A DNA stretch of 9,046 nucleotides from an uncultured Mediterraneibacter sp. (GTDB taxonomy: Bacteria; Bacillota; Clostridia; Lachnospirales; Lachnospiraceae), in the NCBI GenBank assembly GCA_934418295.1, contig CAKRWZ010000072.1, positions 1 through 9,046 of the forward strand, given 5' to 3'. A program made the translations under genes and the position numbers. The notes under the pieces are model-generated. The model ran no database searches and was not told the DNA's origin. It saw only the letters and a list, made by a program, of their open reading frames with translations. Below are positions 1-6,567 of the stretch, one piece after another (position 1 is the first letter of the stretch; each line of letters begins with the position of its first letter).

Positions 1-162
1 GTGTCCAGGGATGCGATCATGACGAAGTTGTGGGAAAGTGATGCGTTTATAGACGACAATACACTGACGGTAAACGTAGCCAGGCTGCGGAAAAAGTTAG
101 AAGTGTTTGGTATACATGATTTGGTAAAGACAAAGAAAGGAATAGGATATTTGGTAGAATGA
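1..162 (+). CDS. Response regulator, OmpR family, BceR-like (3' end only)
   Basis: The frame is open from base 1 and ends at TGA 160-162, giving the last 53 residues of a protein whose start lies upstream of the window. The visible part is the winged-helix DNA-binding domain of an OmpR/PhoB-type regulator: residues reading DDNTLTVNVARLRKKLE are the recognition helix region, and KTKKGIGYLVE is the C-terminal wing. The receiver domain with its phospho-accepting Asp is outside the window. The kinase gene starts inside the stop codon (ATGA overlap), so the two are co-translated partners. With the Bce-type transporter downstream and a matching inverted repeat at 1206-1221, I infer it is the activator of that transporter. 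The family call is firm; the BceR-like role is inferred from context. Confidence 0.92.
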   Translation: MSRDAIMTKLWESDAFIDDNTLTVNVARLRKKLEVFGIHDLVKTKKGIGYLVE

Positions 163-1178
163 AAGGCGTTTTGCGTTCTTTTTTCATGGAAAGACGGAAA
201 GAGTTGGTTTTGCTGCTGGGAGCGGCGGTGATTTTTGGAGCGATATTTTGGGCGTATGCGCTTCCGGTGGAGGTCATGGGATATGCGGGATCGCTGGTGC
301 TTTTGTGGATCGTGCTGCTGGGAATCTGGGATTTTGTGAAGTATTGGAAGAAGCAAAAGCAGCTGCTGGACAGCCGGGAAAAGATCCTGACATCTGCAGA
401 GATGGTGGAGGGAATGGCGGAACCGGAGAGTTTGACGGAGAAGCAATATCAGGAATTGGTGCGGCAGTTGTGCAAAGAAAAGGCAGAGCTGGAGTCGGCA
501 GGAAGAATCTACCGGCAGGAAATGGCGGATTATTACGGGATGTGGATACACCAGATCAAAACGCCTATCGCAGCCTTAAAGCTGTTGCTGCAAAACGGAG
601 AAGAGCGCTGCGGAGCCAGAGGCACGGAAGTTTTTCGAGGCATGAAAATGGAAGTGTTCAAGATCGAGCAGTATGCAGAAATGGTTTTGACCTATTTGCG
701 GATGGAGAACATCAGCGGAGATTTTACCTTTGATGTCTATCCTTTAGATGGAATCATGCGACAGGTGGTGCACAAGTGCTCGCAAATGTTTGTGCTGACC
801 CAGACGAAACTTTACTACGAACCGTTGCAGGGAGAGATTTTGACGGATGAAAAGTGGCTGGCTTTTGTGTTGGAGCAATTGCTGTCCAATGCGTTGAAAT
901 ATGCCAGGGGCGGGAACATATCTATTTATCTGGAGAACAGAGAATTGGTGATCGCGGATGACGGAATGGGGATCGCAGCGGAGAATCTGCCGCGGATTTT
1001 TGAAAAAGGCTTCACCGGCTACAATGGGCGTTCCGACAAAAAATCGACGGGGATCGGACTGTATCTGTGCAAAACGATTCTGGATAAGCTCCGACACAGG
1101 ATCCGGATCGAATCGGAGATCGGAGCAGGGACGAGAGTGTATCTGTGCTTTGACCGGAAGTCTGTGAAAATGGAATAG
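159..1178 (+). CDS. Intramembrane-sensing sensor histidine kinase, BceS-like
   Basis: This 339-residue kinase has two N-terminal membrane segments (about residues 14-35 and 40-60) joined by only a few residues, so it has no real extracellular sensor domain. That is the hallmark of BceS-type kinases, which take their signal from a partner ABC transporter. The cytoplasmic part has the H-box MWIHQIKTPIAAL with phospho-accepting His131, an N-box around Asn244 (EQLLSNALKYA), the ATP-lid motifs DDGMGI (267-272) and FEKGFTG (281-287), and the G2 box STGIGLYL (296-303); all key residues are present. The length is close to that of BceS proteins (about 330-340). The ATG overlaps the regulator stop, so expression is translationally coupled. 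The inducing peptide cannot be told from sequence. Confidence 0.95.
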   Translation: MKGVLRSFFMERRKELVLLLGAAVIFGAIFWAYALPVEVMGYAGSLVLLWIVLLGIWDFVKYWKKQKQLLDSREKILTSAEMVEGMAEPESLTEKQYQELVRQLCKEKAELESAGRIYRQEMADYYGMWIHQIKTPIAALKLLLQNGEERCGARGTEVFRGMKMEVFKIEQYAEMVLTYLRMENISGDFTFDVYPLDGIMRQVVHKCSQMFVLTQTKLYYEPLQGEILTDEKWLAFVLEQLLSNALKYARGGNISIYLENRELVIADDGMGIAAENLPRIFEKGFTGYNGRSDKKSTGIGLYLCKTILDKLRHRIRIESEIGAGTRVYLCFDRKSVKME

Positions 1179-1205
1179 AAGTCGTTTGTCCGGAAAATAA
1201 AGATC

Positions 1206-1221
1206 CTTACAAAAATGTAAG
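1206..1221. promoter_or_regulatory. BceR-type operator (CTTACA-N4-TGTAAG)
   Basis: CTTACAAAAATGTAAG is a perfect 6-bp inverted repeat with a 4-bp AAAA spacer. It fits the TNACA-N4-TGTAA motif known for BceR-like response regulators. It sits between the kinase and the ATPase genes, about 52 bp upstream of the TATAAT at 1274-1279, the usual arrangement for activation of the transporter genes. A shorter inverted repeat, CTGCC-N5-GGCAG (1242-1256), lies between the operator and the -10 box and may be a secondary element; its role is unknown. Confidence 0.8.
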
Positions 1222-1273
1222 ATACCGGCAGAAAATGTCAGCTGCCGCGATGGCAGGAGGATTCGGATTTTTC

Positions 1274-1279
1274 TATAAT
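1274..1279 (+). promoter_or_regulatory. -10 box of the transporter promoter
   Basis: A perfect TATAAT lies 32 bp before the ATPase start codon. The position where a -35 box should be (about 1251-1256, TGGCAG) matches TTGACA poorly. A good -10 with a weak -35 is what is expected for a promoter that needs an activator, consistent with the inverted repeat upstream. No terminator separates the kinase from this promoter, so some readthrough from the regulator-kinase transcript is also likely. Confidence 0.6.
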
Positions 1280-1311
1280 AAGGGCATCAAAAGGAAAGGC
1301 AGGTCTGAAAT

Positions 1312-2079
1312 ATGACTTTATTAGAAGTGAAAAATCTGAAAAAAGTATATACGACCCGATTTGGGGGCAATAAAGTAGAAGCCTTGCGGGATGTGAATTT
1401 TTCGGTGGAAAAGGGAGAATATGTGGCGGTCATGGGAGAAAGCGGCAGCGGTAAAACGACGCTTTTAAACATTTTGGCGGCTTTGGACCGCCCCACCAGC
1501 GGCAAGGTCTATTTGAAGGAAATGGATCTGGGACAGATCCGGGAAAAAGAAATGGCAGAATTCCGGCGAAAAAATCTGGGATTTGTGTTCCAGGATTTTA
1601 ATCTGTTAGACACCTTTTCGGTAAAGGATAATATTTTTCTGCCCCTGGTGCTTTCCGGTGAAAAGTATCCGGAAATGGAAAAAAAGCTGAAAAGGATCGC
1701 AAAAGAGCTGGAAATCGAAGGAATTTTGGAAAAATATCCGTATGAGATTTCCGGAGGGCAGAAACAGCGGACGGCAGCGGCAAGGGCACTGATCACACAG
1801 CCCCAGCTGATTTTGGCAGACGAACCGACGGGGGCTCTGGATTCGCGGGCTTCCGATGAATTGTTGCGTCTGTTTACACAGGTGAATCAGGAAGGGCAGA
1901 CCATCGTAATGGTGACCCACAGTGTCAAGGCAGCCAGCACGGCAAACCGGGTGCTTTTTATCAAGGATGGGGAGGTGTTCCATCAGCTTTACAGAGGAAA
2001 TCTGACGAACGACCAGCTTTATCAGAAGATCACTGCTACGCTTACGGTGTTGACCACGGGAGGTGAGCGCAGTGAATAA
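1312..2079 (+). CDS. ABC transporter ATP-binding protein, BceA-like (antimicrobial peptide resistance)
   Basis: This 255-residue ATPase of the MacB/LolD/BceA type powers a peptide detoxification and sensing transporter. It has Walker A GESGSGKT (42-49), Q-loop Gln94 (FVFQDFNLLD), signature ISGGQKQR (146-153), Walker B LILADEP (166-172, catalytic Glu171), D-loop ALD (175-177) and H-loop His203. The signature is followed by TAAARAL where many relatives have VAIARAL or VAAARAL. The start is supported by AAGGAAAGGCAGG just upstream. The permease gene overlaps its 3' end, so both subunits are made together. In the Bce family the ATPase and permease both confer resistance and signal to the kinase; here this rests on family and gene order. 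Substrate (bacitracin, lantibiotic, host peptide) is not determinable. Confidence 0.95.
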   Translation: MTLLEVKNLKKVYTTRFGGNKVEALRDVNFSVEKGEYVAVMGESGSGKTTLLNILAALDRPTSGKVYLKEMDLGQIREKEMAEFRRKNLGFVFQDFNLLDTFSVKDNIFLPLVLSGEKYPEMEKKLKRIAKELEIEGILEKYPYEISGGQKQRTAAARALITQPQLILADEPTGALDSRASDELLRLFTQVNQEGQTIVMVTHSVKAASTANRVLFIKDGEVFHQLYRGNLTNDQLYQKITATLTVLTTGGERSE

Positions 2080-4006
2080 GGCAGTTTATTTGAAACTTGC
2101 GTTTACCAATATCCGGAACAACAGAAAAACCTATCTCCCGTATCTGCTGACGGCGATTCTGACGGTTATGATGTACAATATGATGCTGAATTTGTCAGAT
2201 TTCAGCCCGGTGGATAGCGGATCAGTGCAGTGGATCCTGCAGTTTTCCGTGTGGGTGATCCTTATTTTTTCAGTGATTTTTCTGTTTTATACTAACAGCT
2301 TTTTGATGAAGCGCAGAAAAAAGGAGCTGGGGATTTACAATATTTTAGGAATGGGGAAAATACACATCGCTAAAATGTTGACCCTGGAAAGTCTTTTTCT
2401 TGCGGGGACCAGTATTGTAGGTGGCCTCTTTTTCGGAATGATGTTTGGACGGTTGTCCTATGCGATCTTTTTGAAATTGACAGGAAACCAGGTGAATTTT
2501 CGATTTGCAGTATCTGTTTCGGCAGCGTTGCAAACCTTGTTGGTTTTTCTGGGGATATTTGCATTGATTTTGGGATATAACCTGGTACAGATCGGGAAAA
2601 CAGATCCGATGGAGTTGCTGAGAAGCGGAAGTTCCGGAGAAAAGGAACCAAAAACAAAATGGCTTCTGGCGCTGTTTGGATTCGTTATGTTAGGGCTCGG
2701 GTATGGGATCGCCCTGACTGTGGAAAGTCCGCTGAAGGCATTGCAGTGGTTTTTTGTGGCGGTGGTCTGTGTCATATTGGCCACATATGCATTGTTTACG
2801 GCAGGAAGTATCGCAGTTTTGAAGCTGATGCGGAAAAGGAAAGCATATTATTATCAGCCCAAACACTTTACGGTAGTGTCCGGAATGCTCTACCGGATGA
2901 AGCAGAATGCAGTGGGGCTGGCCAATATCTGTGTTTTGAGTACGATGGTGCTGGTTATGATCTCCACAACCGTTTCTCTGTATGCCGGACGGGCGGATAT
3001 TTTGAATACGCGTTATATCCGGGAAGTGGGCGTCATGGTTGGTGAATCTAATCCGGATTCGGAAGAAAAGATCCGGGAAAATCTGAAAAATGCTTTGAAG
3101 AAAGATCATGTAAAAATGGAGTCTGAATTGGAATGGCACCAGGTAAACATGACAATGACCGGTCAGAAGGGAAATTTTTCGTCGTGGGAAGATCAAAGTA
3201 CAGATGCAACGGAAGTAATAGATCTGACGTTGATCCCGTTGAAAGATTATAACAAGCTGACAGGATCGGATTTCTCTTTGGGAAAAGAGGAGGTACTGCT
3301 GTTTTATACGAAAGAAGGCGAATATGGGTGCAGCGAAATCCGGCTGGGTGGGCAAAAACTGCATGTGGCGGAAGAACTGGCAGAGGCGCCTTTCGAGAAA
3401 AAAAGCCAAAATACAGTGTCGGAGCATATTTATCTGATCATGGAAAAGCTTCCGGAGGAGAATACACAGGTAGAGTGGAAATATTTGTTTGATCTGAAAG
3501 GAAGTGAAAAAAATCGAAAAGCGGCAGCAGAAGATCTGTGGGATGCATTGGGAGAAATGCAGGATGTCCCGTATGCGTCGGTGCAGAGCAAAACGATGGA
3601 TAAAGAAGACTTTTTGGGATTATACGGAGGTTTGTTCTTCATCGGAATGTATTTGGGAGCGTTGTTTTTGATGGCGACCGTCCTGATCATTTATTACAAA
3701 CAGATATCGGAAGGGTATGATGACCGGGAACGGTATCAGATCATGCAGAAAGTCGGGATGGGAAAGGTAGAAGTAAAGAAATCAATCCGCAGCCAGATTT
3801 TAAGTGTATTCTTTTTGCCGCTGTTGGCAGCAATCGTCCATATCGCAGTTGCGTTTCCGGTAATCACAAAACTGCTGGCGGTTTTTTATCTGGTAAATGT
3901 GCCATTGTTTTTCTGGTGCACGGTAGCAACAGTAGGCGTTTTTGCAGTATTTTATGTGGCTGTTTTTATGATCACAGCCAGAGAATATTATAAAATCGTA
4001 GAATAG
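2072..4006 (+). CDS. ABC transporter permease, BceB-like (FtsX/MacB type)
   Basis: I take GTG 2072 as the start because a strong GGGAGGTGA site ends 5 bases before it; the upstream in-frame GTG at 2063 lies inside that site and would have no ribosome binding site. This gives 644 residues, like BceB (about 646), and an 8-bp overlap with the ATPase gene. Ten membrane segments are visible at about 21-39, 54-76, 104-127, 147-172, 196-217, 224-250, 281-305, 517-543, 576-597 and 611-634. Between TM7 and TM8 lies a hydrophilic extracellular domain of about 210 residues, the Bce hallmark that decides substrate and signalling specificity. The coupling loops RRKKELGIYNILGMGK and RERYQIMQKVGMGK after TM2 and TM8 are typical FtsX-domain motifs that contact the ATPase. 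The end is followed by a hairpin at 4025-4052. Confidence 0.95.
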   Translation: MNKAVYLKLAFTNIRNNRKTYLPYLLTAILTVMMYNMMLNLSDFSPVDSGSVQWILQFSVWVILIFSVIFLFYTNSFLMKRRKKELGIYNILGMGKIHIAKMLTLESLFLAGTSIVGGLFFGMMFGRLSYAIFLKLTGNQVNFRFAVSVSAALQTLLVFLGIFALILGYNLVQIGKTDPMELLRSGSSGEKEPKTKWLLALFGFVMLGLGYGIALTVESPLKALQWFFVAVVCVILATYALFTAGSIAVLKLMRKRKAYYYQPKHFTVVSGMLYRMKQNAVGLANICVLSTMVLVMISTTVSLYAGRADILNTRYIREVGVMVGESNPDSEEKIRENLKNALKKDHVKMESELEWHQVNMTMTGQKGNFSSWEDQSTDATEVIDLTLIPLKDYNKLTGSDFSLGKEEVLLFYTKEGEYGCSEIRLGGQKLHVAEELAEAPFEKKSQNTVSEHIYLIMEKLPEENTQVEWKYLFDLKGSEKNRKAAAEDLWDALGEMQDVPYASVQSKTMDKEDFLGLYGGLFFIGMYLGALFLMATVLIIYYKQISEGYDDRERYQIMQKVGMGKVEVKKSIRSQILSVFFLPLLAAIVHIAVAFPVITKLLAVFYLVNVPLFFWCTVATVGVFAVFYVAVFMITAREYYKIVE

Positions 4007-4024
4007 AAAAAGTGATCTTACTTA

Positions 4025-4052
4025 CAAGCGGAGGGACAGTTCCCTCCGCTTG
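4025..4052. terminator. Hairpin between convergent genes, probable bidirectional terminator
   Basis: CAAGCGGAGGGA and TCCCTCCGCTTG form a perfect 12-bp stem around a CAGT loop. It lies between the stop of the + strand permease (4006) and the stop of the minus-strand XRE gene (4083), where both transcripts should end. Neither side has an immediate U-tract: on + the next bases are CGGCATCT, on minus the first T5 run is about 14 bases beyond the stem. Termination is therefore likely but the site is not a canonical intrinsic terminator. Confidence 0.65.
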
Positions 4053-4082
4053 CGGCATCTGTCAGGCATACGATAAAAAATT

Positions 4083-4427
4083 CTAATGAGTAGTTTCATC
4101 TTCACGAATTGCCTGCAGATATTGAGAGACGATCTGTTCCAGATGCTCAAGCTTCGACTGGGGGCAGGTTTTGATCAGATTGACAACGGGTCCGTAAATA
4201 CCGGAATCCGATTCCGGACCGAAAAGAAGATAATCGGCGGAGACGTCTAAAGAATTACAGATTTTTAATAAGGTTCCGATGCTCATATGTTTAAGACCAA
4301 GTTCCAGATCATAACAAAAGCGTGGGGTAATATCACTCATTTCTGCAAGCCTTTCCCTGGAAAGACCCTTTAGCTGCCGCTGCTTTGTGATACGTTGTCC
4401 GACAAGTACAGTATCTAATTTTTGCAT
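4083..4427 (-). CDS. XRE-family helix-turn-helix transcriptional regulator
   Basis: This 114-residue protein has an N-terminal Cro/C1-type helix-turn-helix at about residues 11-68; LSRERLAEMSDITPRFCYDLELG spans helices 2 and 3, and SIGTLLKICNSLDVSADYLLFG is the typical end of the fold. The remaining 45 residues (helical, ending QAIREDETTH) may serve dimerisation and match no domain I recognise. The ATG is preceded on the minus strand by AAAGGAG about 10 bases upstream. It is a lone gene, convergent with the transporter and divergent from the zinc-ribbon gene 420 bp away. No prophage or toxin-antitoxin partner lies beside it. Its targets are unknown; the long gap before it is the likeliest site of autoregulation. 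Confidence 0.9.
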   Translation of the reverse strand: MQKLDTVLVGQRITKQRQLKGLSRERLAEMSDITPRFCYDLELGLKHMSIGTLLKICNSLDVSADYLLFGPESDSGIYGPVVNLIKTCPQSKLEHLEQIVSQYLQAIREDETTH

Positions 4428-4847
4428 GATAAATAAGCTCCTTTGTGCTGGTGGTAAGTTTCTGTACTTTTGATTTTAAGGATAAATGCCGGAAACAAGT
4501 AGGAATCAAAAAGGGGATAAGAAAGAACTAACAGTTCAAAGATGCGCTTTTTTCATCACATCTGAGAAGTGTATAAAAGAAAAGACGTTTTGACAAAATG
4601 CAACGAAATGTGTCGGAAAAGCTGATAAATACAAGGGAAATCAAAGCCGGAAAATACGCGGTAAAACGGAAAAATATCCGTTTAAAGAAAACAAAAAGTT
4701 TTTTGGAAAAAAGAATTTTCGCACGTGGAACTAAGCTAGGGGGATTTATTGCCTTAAAAGGGATGCGGCAGATCCGAAAATATGATATTATAAATTTATA
4801 GAAAAAAGGGTTTAACTGCAGAAAAAATTCTGATAAAGGAGGAAGAA
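4428..4847. other. A-rich intergenic region with no convincing gene
   Basis: This 420-bp stretch separates two divergent genes. It holds a perfect 7-bp inverted repeat, AAACGGA (4664-4670) and TCCGTTT (4677-4683), with a 6-bp A/T spacer. An isolated TTGACA occurs at 4590-4595 without a matching -10. A 67-codon frame at 4598-4801 is lysine-rich, has no ribosome binding site and is probably chance. The regulatory signals of both flanking genes must lie here. I recognise no RNA family. Confidence 0.6.
4783..4791 (+). promoter_or_regulatory. Possible extended -10 promoter of the zinc-ribbon gene
   Basis: TGATATTAT is a TGn element plus TATTAT (5 of 6 bases of the -10 consensus), 57 bp before the start codon at 4848. 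No good -35 is seen (ATGCGG at 4763-4768), which extended -10 promoters can tolerate. The region is very A/T-rich, so a chance match is possible. Confidence 0.35.
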
Positions 4848-5777
4848 ATGTATTGCGAAAATTGTGGTAGTAAAGTAGAAGATACTGCAAAATTTTGTGC
4901 TTCATGCGGAGCACCTCTCAAGCCGGCACACATGAAAAAGCCGGAGAGTCCGAAAGAGACAGAAGCAGTGAAAAAACCGGAGCCGATGTCCTATCATGAT
5001 GTCGGAGTGGAGCTTCCGAAGAAAGATAACAATAAAAAGATCTTGATTTTGCTGATCTGCCTGTGCGTGGTTTTGGTTGGTGCAGTGGTGGGTGTGCTGC
5101 TTGCATGGAATCATGACAAAAAGTCGTCTGACGGTTGGGAAAAATCCGAGAATAATAAGACGGTCAAGACAGAGCAGCCTAAGGAAGAAAAGAAAAAGGA
5201 GCCGGATAGATTGACAGAAGAAGATGCAGAGGCGTATGTACAGGCTTGTCTGGATGCCAGCTACAAGGGTGATTTTTCGGAATATATTTTGATGACAGGA
5301 AGCAGCCGGGAAGAAGCAAAAGCGATGTATGAAGGTATAATCGAAAACACCATGGCAGCAAGTGATATTGAAAGCAGCGGGGTTTCGCAGGATCTCATTG
5401 ATCGATATCGCCAGCTATTTACCGACCTGTATAAACGCGCCAGGTATGAGATCACAAATGTGACCAGGCTTCCGGATGGAGAAGAGTTTGAACTGGAAGT
5501 TACGGTATGGCCTTTTACGGCTATGCAAAATATGGAAGACAAGTTGACGCAGGCGTTGGATAATGATCCGGCATTTCAGACGGGTGATCCGTCCGAGACA
5601 GAAATCAATCAGATTGTTTACCAGAAAATGTACGATATTATTTCGGCACAGATGGGAAGTGCAGAAGAATATGGCTCCCCGATCGTGGTGACGGTTCGGC
5701 TGGAATTAGATGGTGATGAATATCACGTACCGGATGAGGATTACGTTGCAATCGATAATGCATTGATAGGAGAGTAA
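4848..5777 (+). CDS. Zinc-ribbon domain, single-TM membrane protein of unknown function
   Basis: This 309-residue protein starts with a zinc ribbon, MYCENCGSKV to FCASCGAPL, with ligands Cys3, Cys6, Cys17 and Cys20. A charged Pro/Lys/Glu linker (about 25-62) follows, then one membrane segment (64-87, ILILLICLCVVLVGAVVGVLLAW). A second charged linker (88-120) leads to a domain of about 190 residues (RLTEEDAEAYVQACLDASYKGDF onward) rich in acidic residues. By the positive-inside rule the zinc ribbon is cytoplasmic and the large domain outside. This layout is common in Firmicutes; the C-terminal part recalls lipoprotein-like domains of the DUF5105 type, but I cannot confirm that. AAAGGAGG before the ATG is a strong ribosome binding site. 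A TetR-family gene follows after 15 bp, so they probably share a transcript. Confidence 0.88.
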   Translation: MYCENCGSKVEDTAKFCASCGAPLKPAHMKKPESPKETEAVKKPEPMSYHDVGVELPKKDNNKKILILLICLCVVLVGAVVGVLLAWNHDKKSSDGWEKSENNKTVKTEQPKEEKKKEPDRLTEEDAEAYVQACLDASYKGDFSEYILMTGSSREEAKAMYEGIIENTMAASDIESSGVSQDLIDRYRQLFTDLYKRARYEITNVTRLPDGEEFELEVTVWPFTAMQNMEDKLTQALDNDPAFQTGDPSETEINQIVYQKMYDIISAQMGSAEEYGSPIVVTVRLELDGDEYHVPDEDYVAIDNALIGE

Positions 5778-5792
5778 AGAGGTTCCGAAGCG

Positions 5793-6356
5793 ATGGAGAA
5801 GAAAAAGCAGGATGCAATGAAATATCGTCTGGCAGATGCAATGAAGGTCTGCATGAAAACGATGCCGGTTGAAAAAATCACGGTCGGCGAGATCGTGGCG
5901 GAGGGAAAAACGACCAGACAGACCTTTTACCGAAATTTCCAGGACAAATATGATTTGATCAACTGGTATTTTGAACGGATTCTGCTGGAATCCTTTGAAC
6001 ATATGGGAGAAGGAAAGACGGTCTATGAGGGATTGGTCTATAAGTTTCATTATATCGAAGAGGAAAAGCTGTTTTTTAAAGCAGCCTTTCGGAACGATAA
6101 GCAAAATTGTCTGCGAGAGCATGATTTCCAGCTGATTCGGGAGTTTTATACAAAGAAAATCGAGGACAAGTCCGGAAAAGCTCTGCCGGAAAACATGGTG
6201 TTTCTGATGGAAATGTATTGTCAAGGTTCCATTTATATGACAACACAATGGGTGCTTGGAAGTATGAAAGAGACGCCGGAAGAGATGGCGGCTAATCTGG
6301 TGGCAGCCATGCCGGCAAAATTGGAAGAGGTTTTTCGGGAATTGCACTTGCTGTAA
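5793..6356 (+). CDS. TetR/AcrR-family transcriptional regulator
   Basis: This 187-residue protein has a TetR-type N-terminal DNA-binding domain: KITVGEIVAEGKTTRQTFYRNFQDKYDL (about 28-55), with TTRQTFYRNF as recognition helix. The C-terminal ligand-binding part (56-187) is helical and resembles the DhaS-like group of TetR regulators, in which the HTH reads RQTFYRNF-KYDLINW; this subgroup call is tentative. It lacks a long C-terminal extension, and its length is normal for the family. AGAGG about 10 bases before the ATG is a weak ribosome binding site. It follows the zinc-ribbon gene by 15 bp with no visible promoter of its own, and precedes fucO by 211 bp holding paired GTTACA repeats. It may control either the upstream gene or fucO; the ligand is unknown. 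Confidence 0.92.
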   Translation: MEKKKQDAMKYRLADAMKVCMKTMPVEKITVGEIVAEGKTTRQTFYRNFQDKYDLINWYFERILLESFEHMGEGKTVYEGLVYKFHYIEEEKLFFKAAFRNDKQNCLREHDFQLIREFYTKKIEDKSGKALPENMVFLMEMYCQGSIYMTTQWVLGSMKETPEEMAANLVAAMPAKLEEVFRELHLL

Positions 6357-6373
6357 AAGATAGAACGAAAAGA

Positions 6374-6387
6374 ATTTTGTGCAAAAT
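6374..6387. repeat. Short palindrome ATTTTG-TG-CAAAAT
   Basis: A 6-bp inverted repeat with a 2-bp centre just after the TetR stop codon and upstream of the GTTACA array. It is too short and A/T-rich to be a good terminator and has no adjacent T-run. It could be an operator or chance. Confidence 0.35.
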
Positions 6388-6396
6388 GACTTGAAA

Positions 6397-6457
6397 GTTA
6401 CATTTTAGCGAGAATGTAACGTGAAAATGTTACAAATAAAAGAAGTTGTAACTTACA
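6397..6457. promoter_or_regulatory. Array of GTTACA/TGTAAC half-sites, probable operators of fucO
   Basis: Two perfect inverted repeats lie in series: GTTACATT (6397-6404) with AATGTAAC (6413-6420), 8-bp spacer; and GTTACAA (6429-6435) with TTGTAAC (6446-6452), 10-bp spacer. A fifth related half-site, CTTACA, is at 6452-6457. Neighbouring half-sites are about 16 bp apart and the two repeats are offset by 32 bp, about three helical turns, so a dimeric or oligomeric regulator binding one face is plausible. The last half-sites overlap the probable -35 region of fucO. The motif is not one I can assign firmly to a known regulator; the TetR protein encoded directly upstream is the simplest candidate. 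Confidence 0.65.
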
Positions 6458-6481
6458 TAAATAAAAAGTGTTTGTTAAAAT
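6452..6481 (+). promoter_or_regulatory. Probable fucO promoter (extended -10)
   Basis: TGTTAAAAT (6473-6481) combines a TGn element with TAAAAT, 5 of 6 bases of the -10 consensus. CTTACA (6452-6457) with an 18-bp spacer can serve as a -35 (4 of 6). Transcription would start near 6488, leaving a leader of about 80 nt that contains a small CGCCG/CGGCG hairpin (6497-6516). The -35 overlaps the GTTACA array, so a bound regulator would affect polymerase access. An imperfect Rex-like match, TTGTTAA-N4-CAGACAA, covers 6472-6489 across the -10. Confidence 0.55.
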
Positions 6482-6567
6482 ACAGACAAGAAAAGACGCC
6501 GAGGAGAAAAACGGCGCAGGACCATAAAGGATTATGTTTATGTATTTCAGAAAGGAGAGTCATTCTC

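Noticed and set aside
2063..2071. Permease start at GTG 2063
   Set aside because: This GTG is part of the GGGAGGTGA ribosome binding site that serves GTG 2072.
4598..4801. 67-codon lysine/arginine-rich open frame on + strand
   Set aside because: No ribosome binding site before its ATG, composition follows the A-rich DNA, and no domain is recognisable.
4528..4914. 128-codon hydrophobic open frame on the minus strand
   Set aside because: It runs over the start of the zinc-ribbon gene, is Phe/Leu-rich simply because the other strand is A-rich, and has no supporting signal.
6421..6567. N-terminal extension of FucO from GTG 6421
   Set aside because: FucO proteins start at the MVNRINLNQT region, a strong ribosome binding site precedes ATG 6568, and the extension covers promoter and operator sequence.
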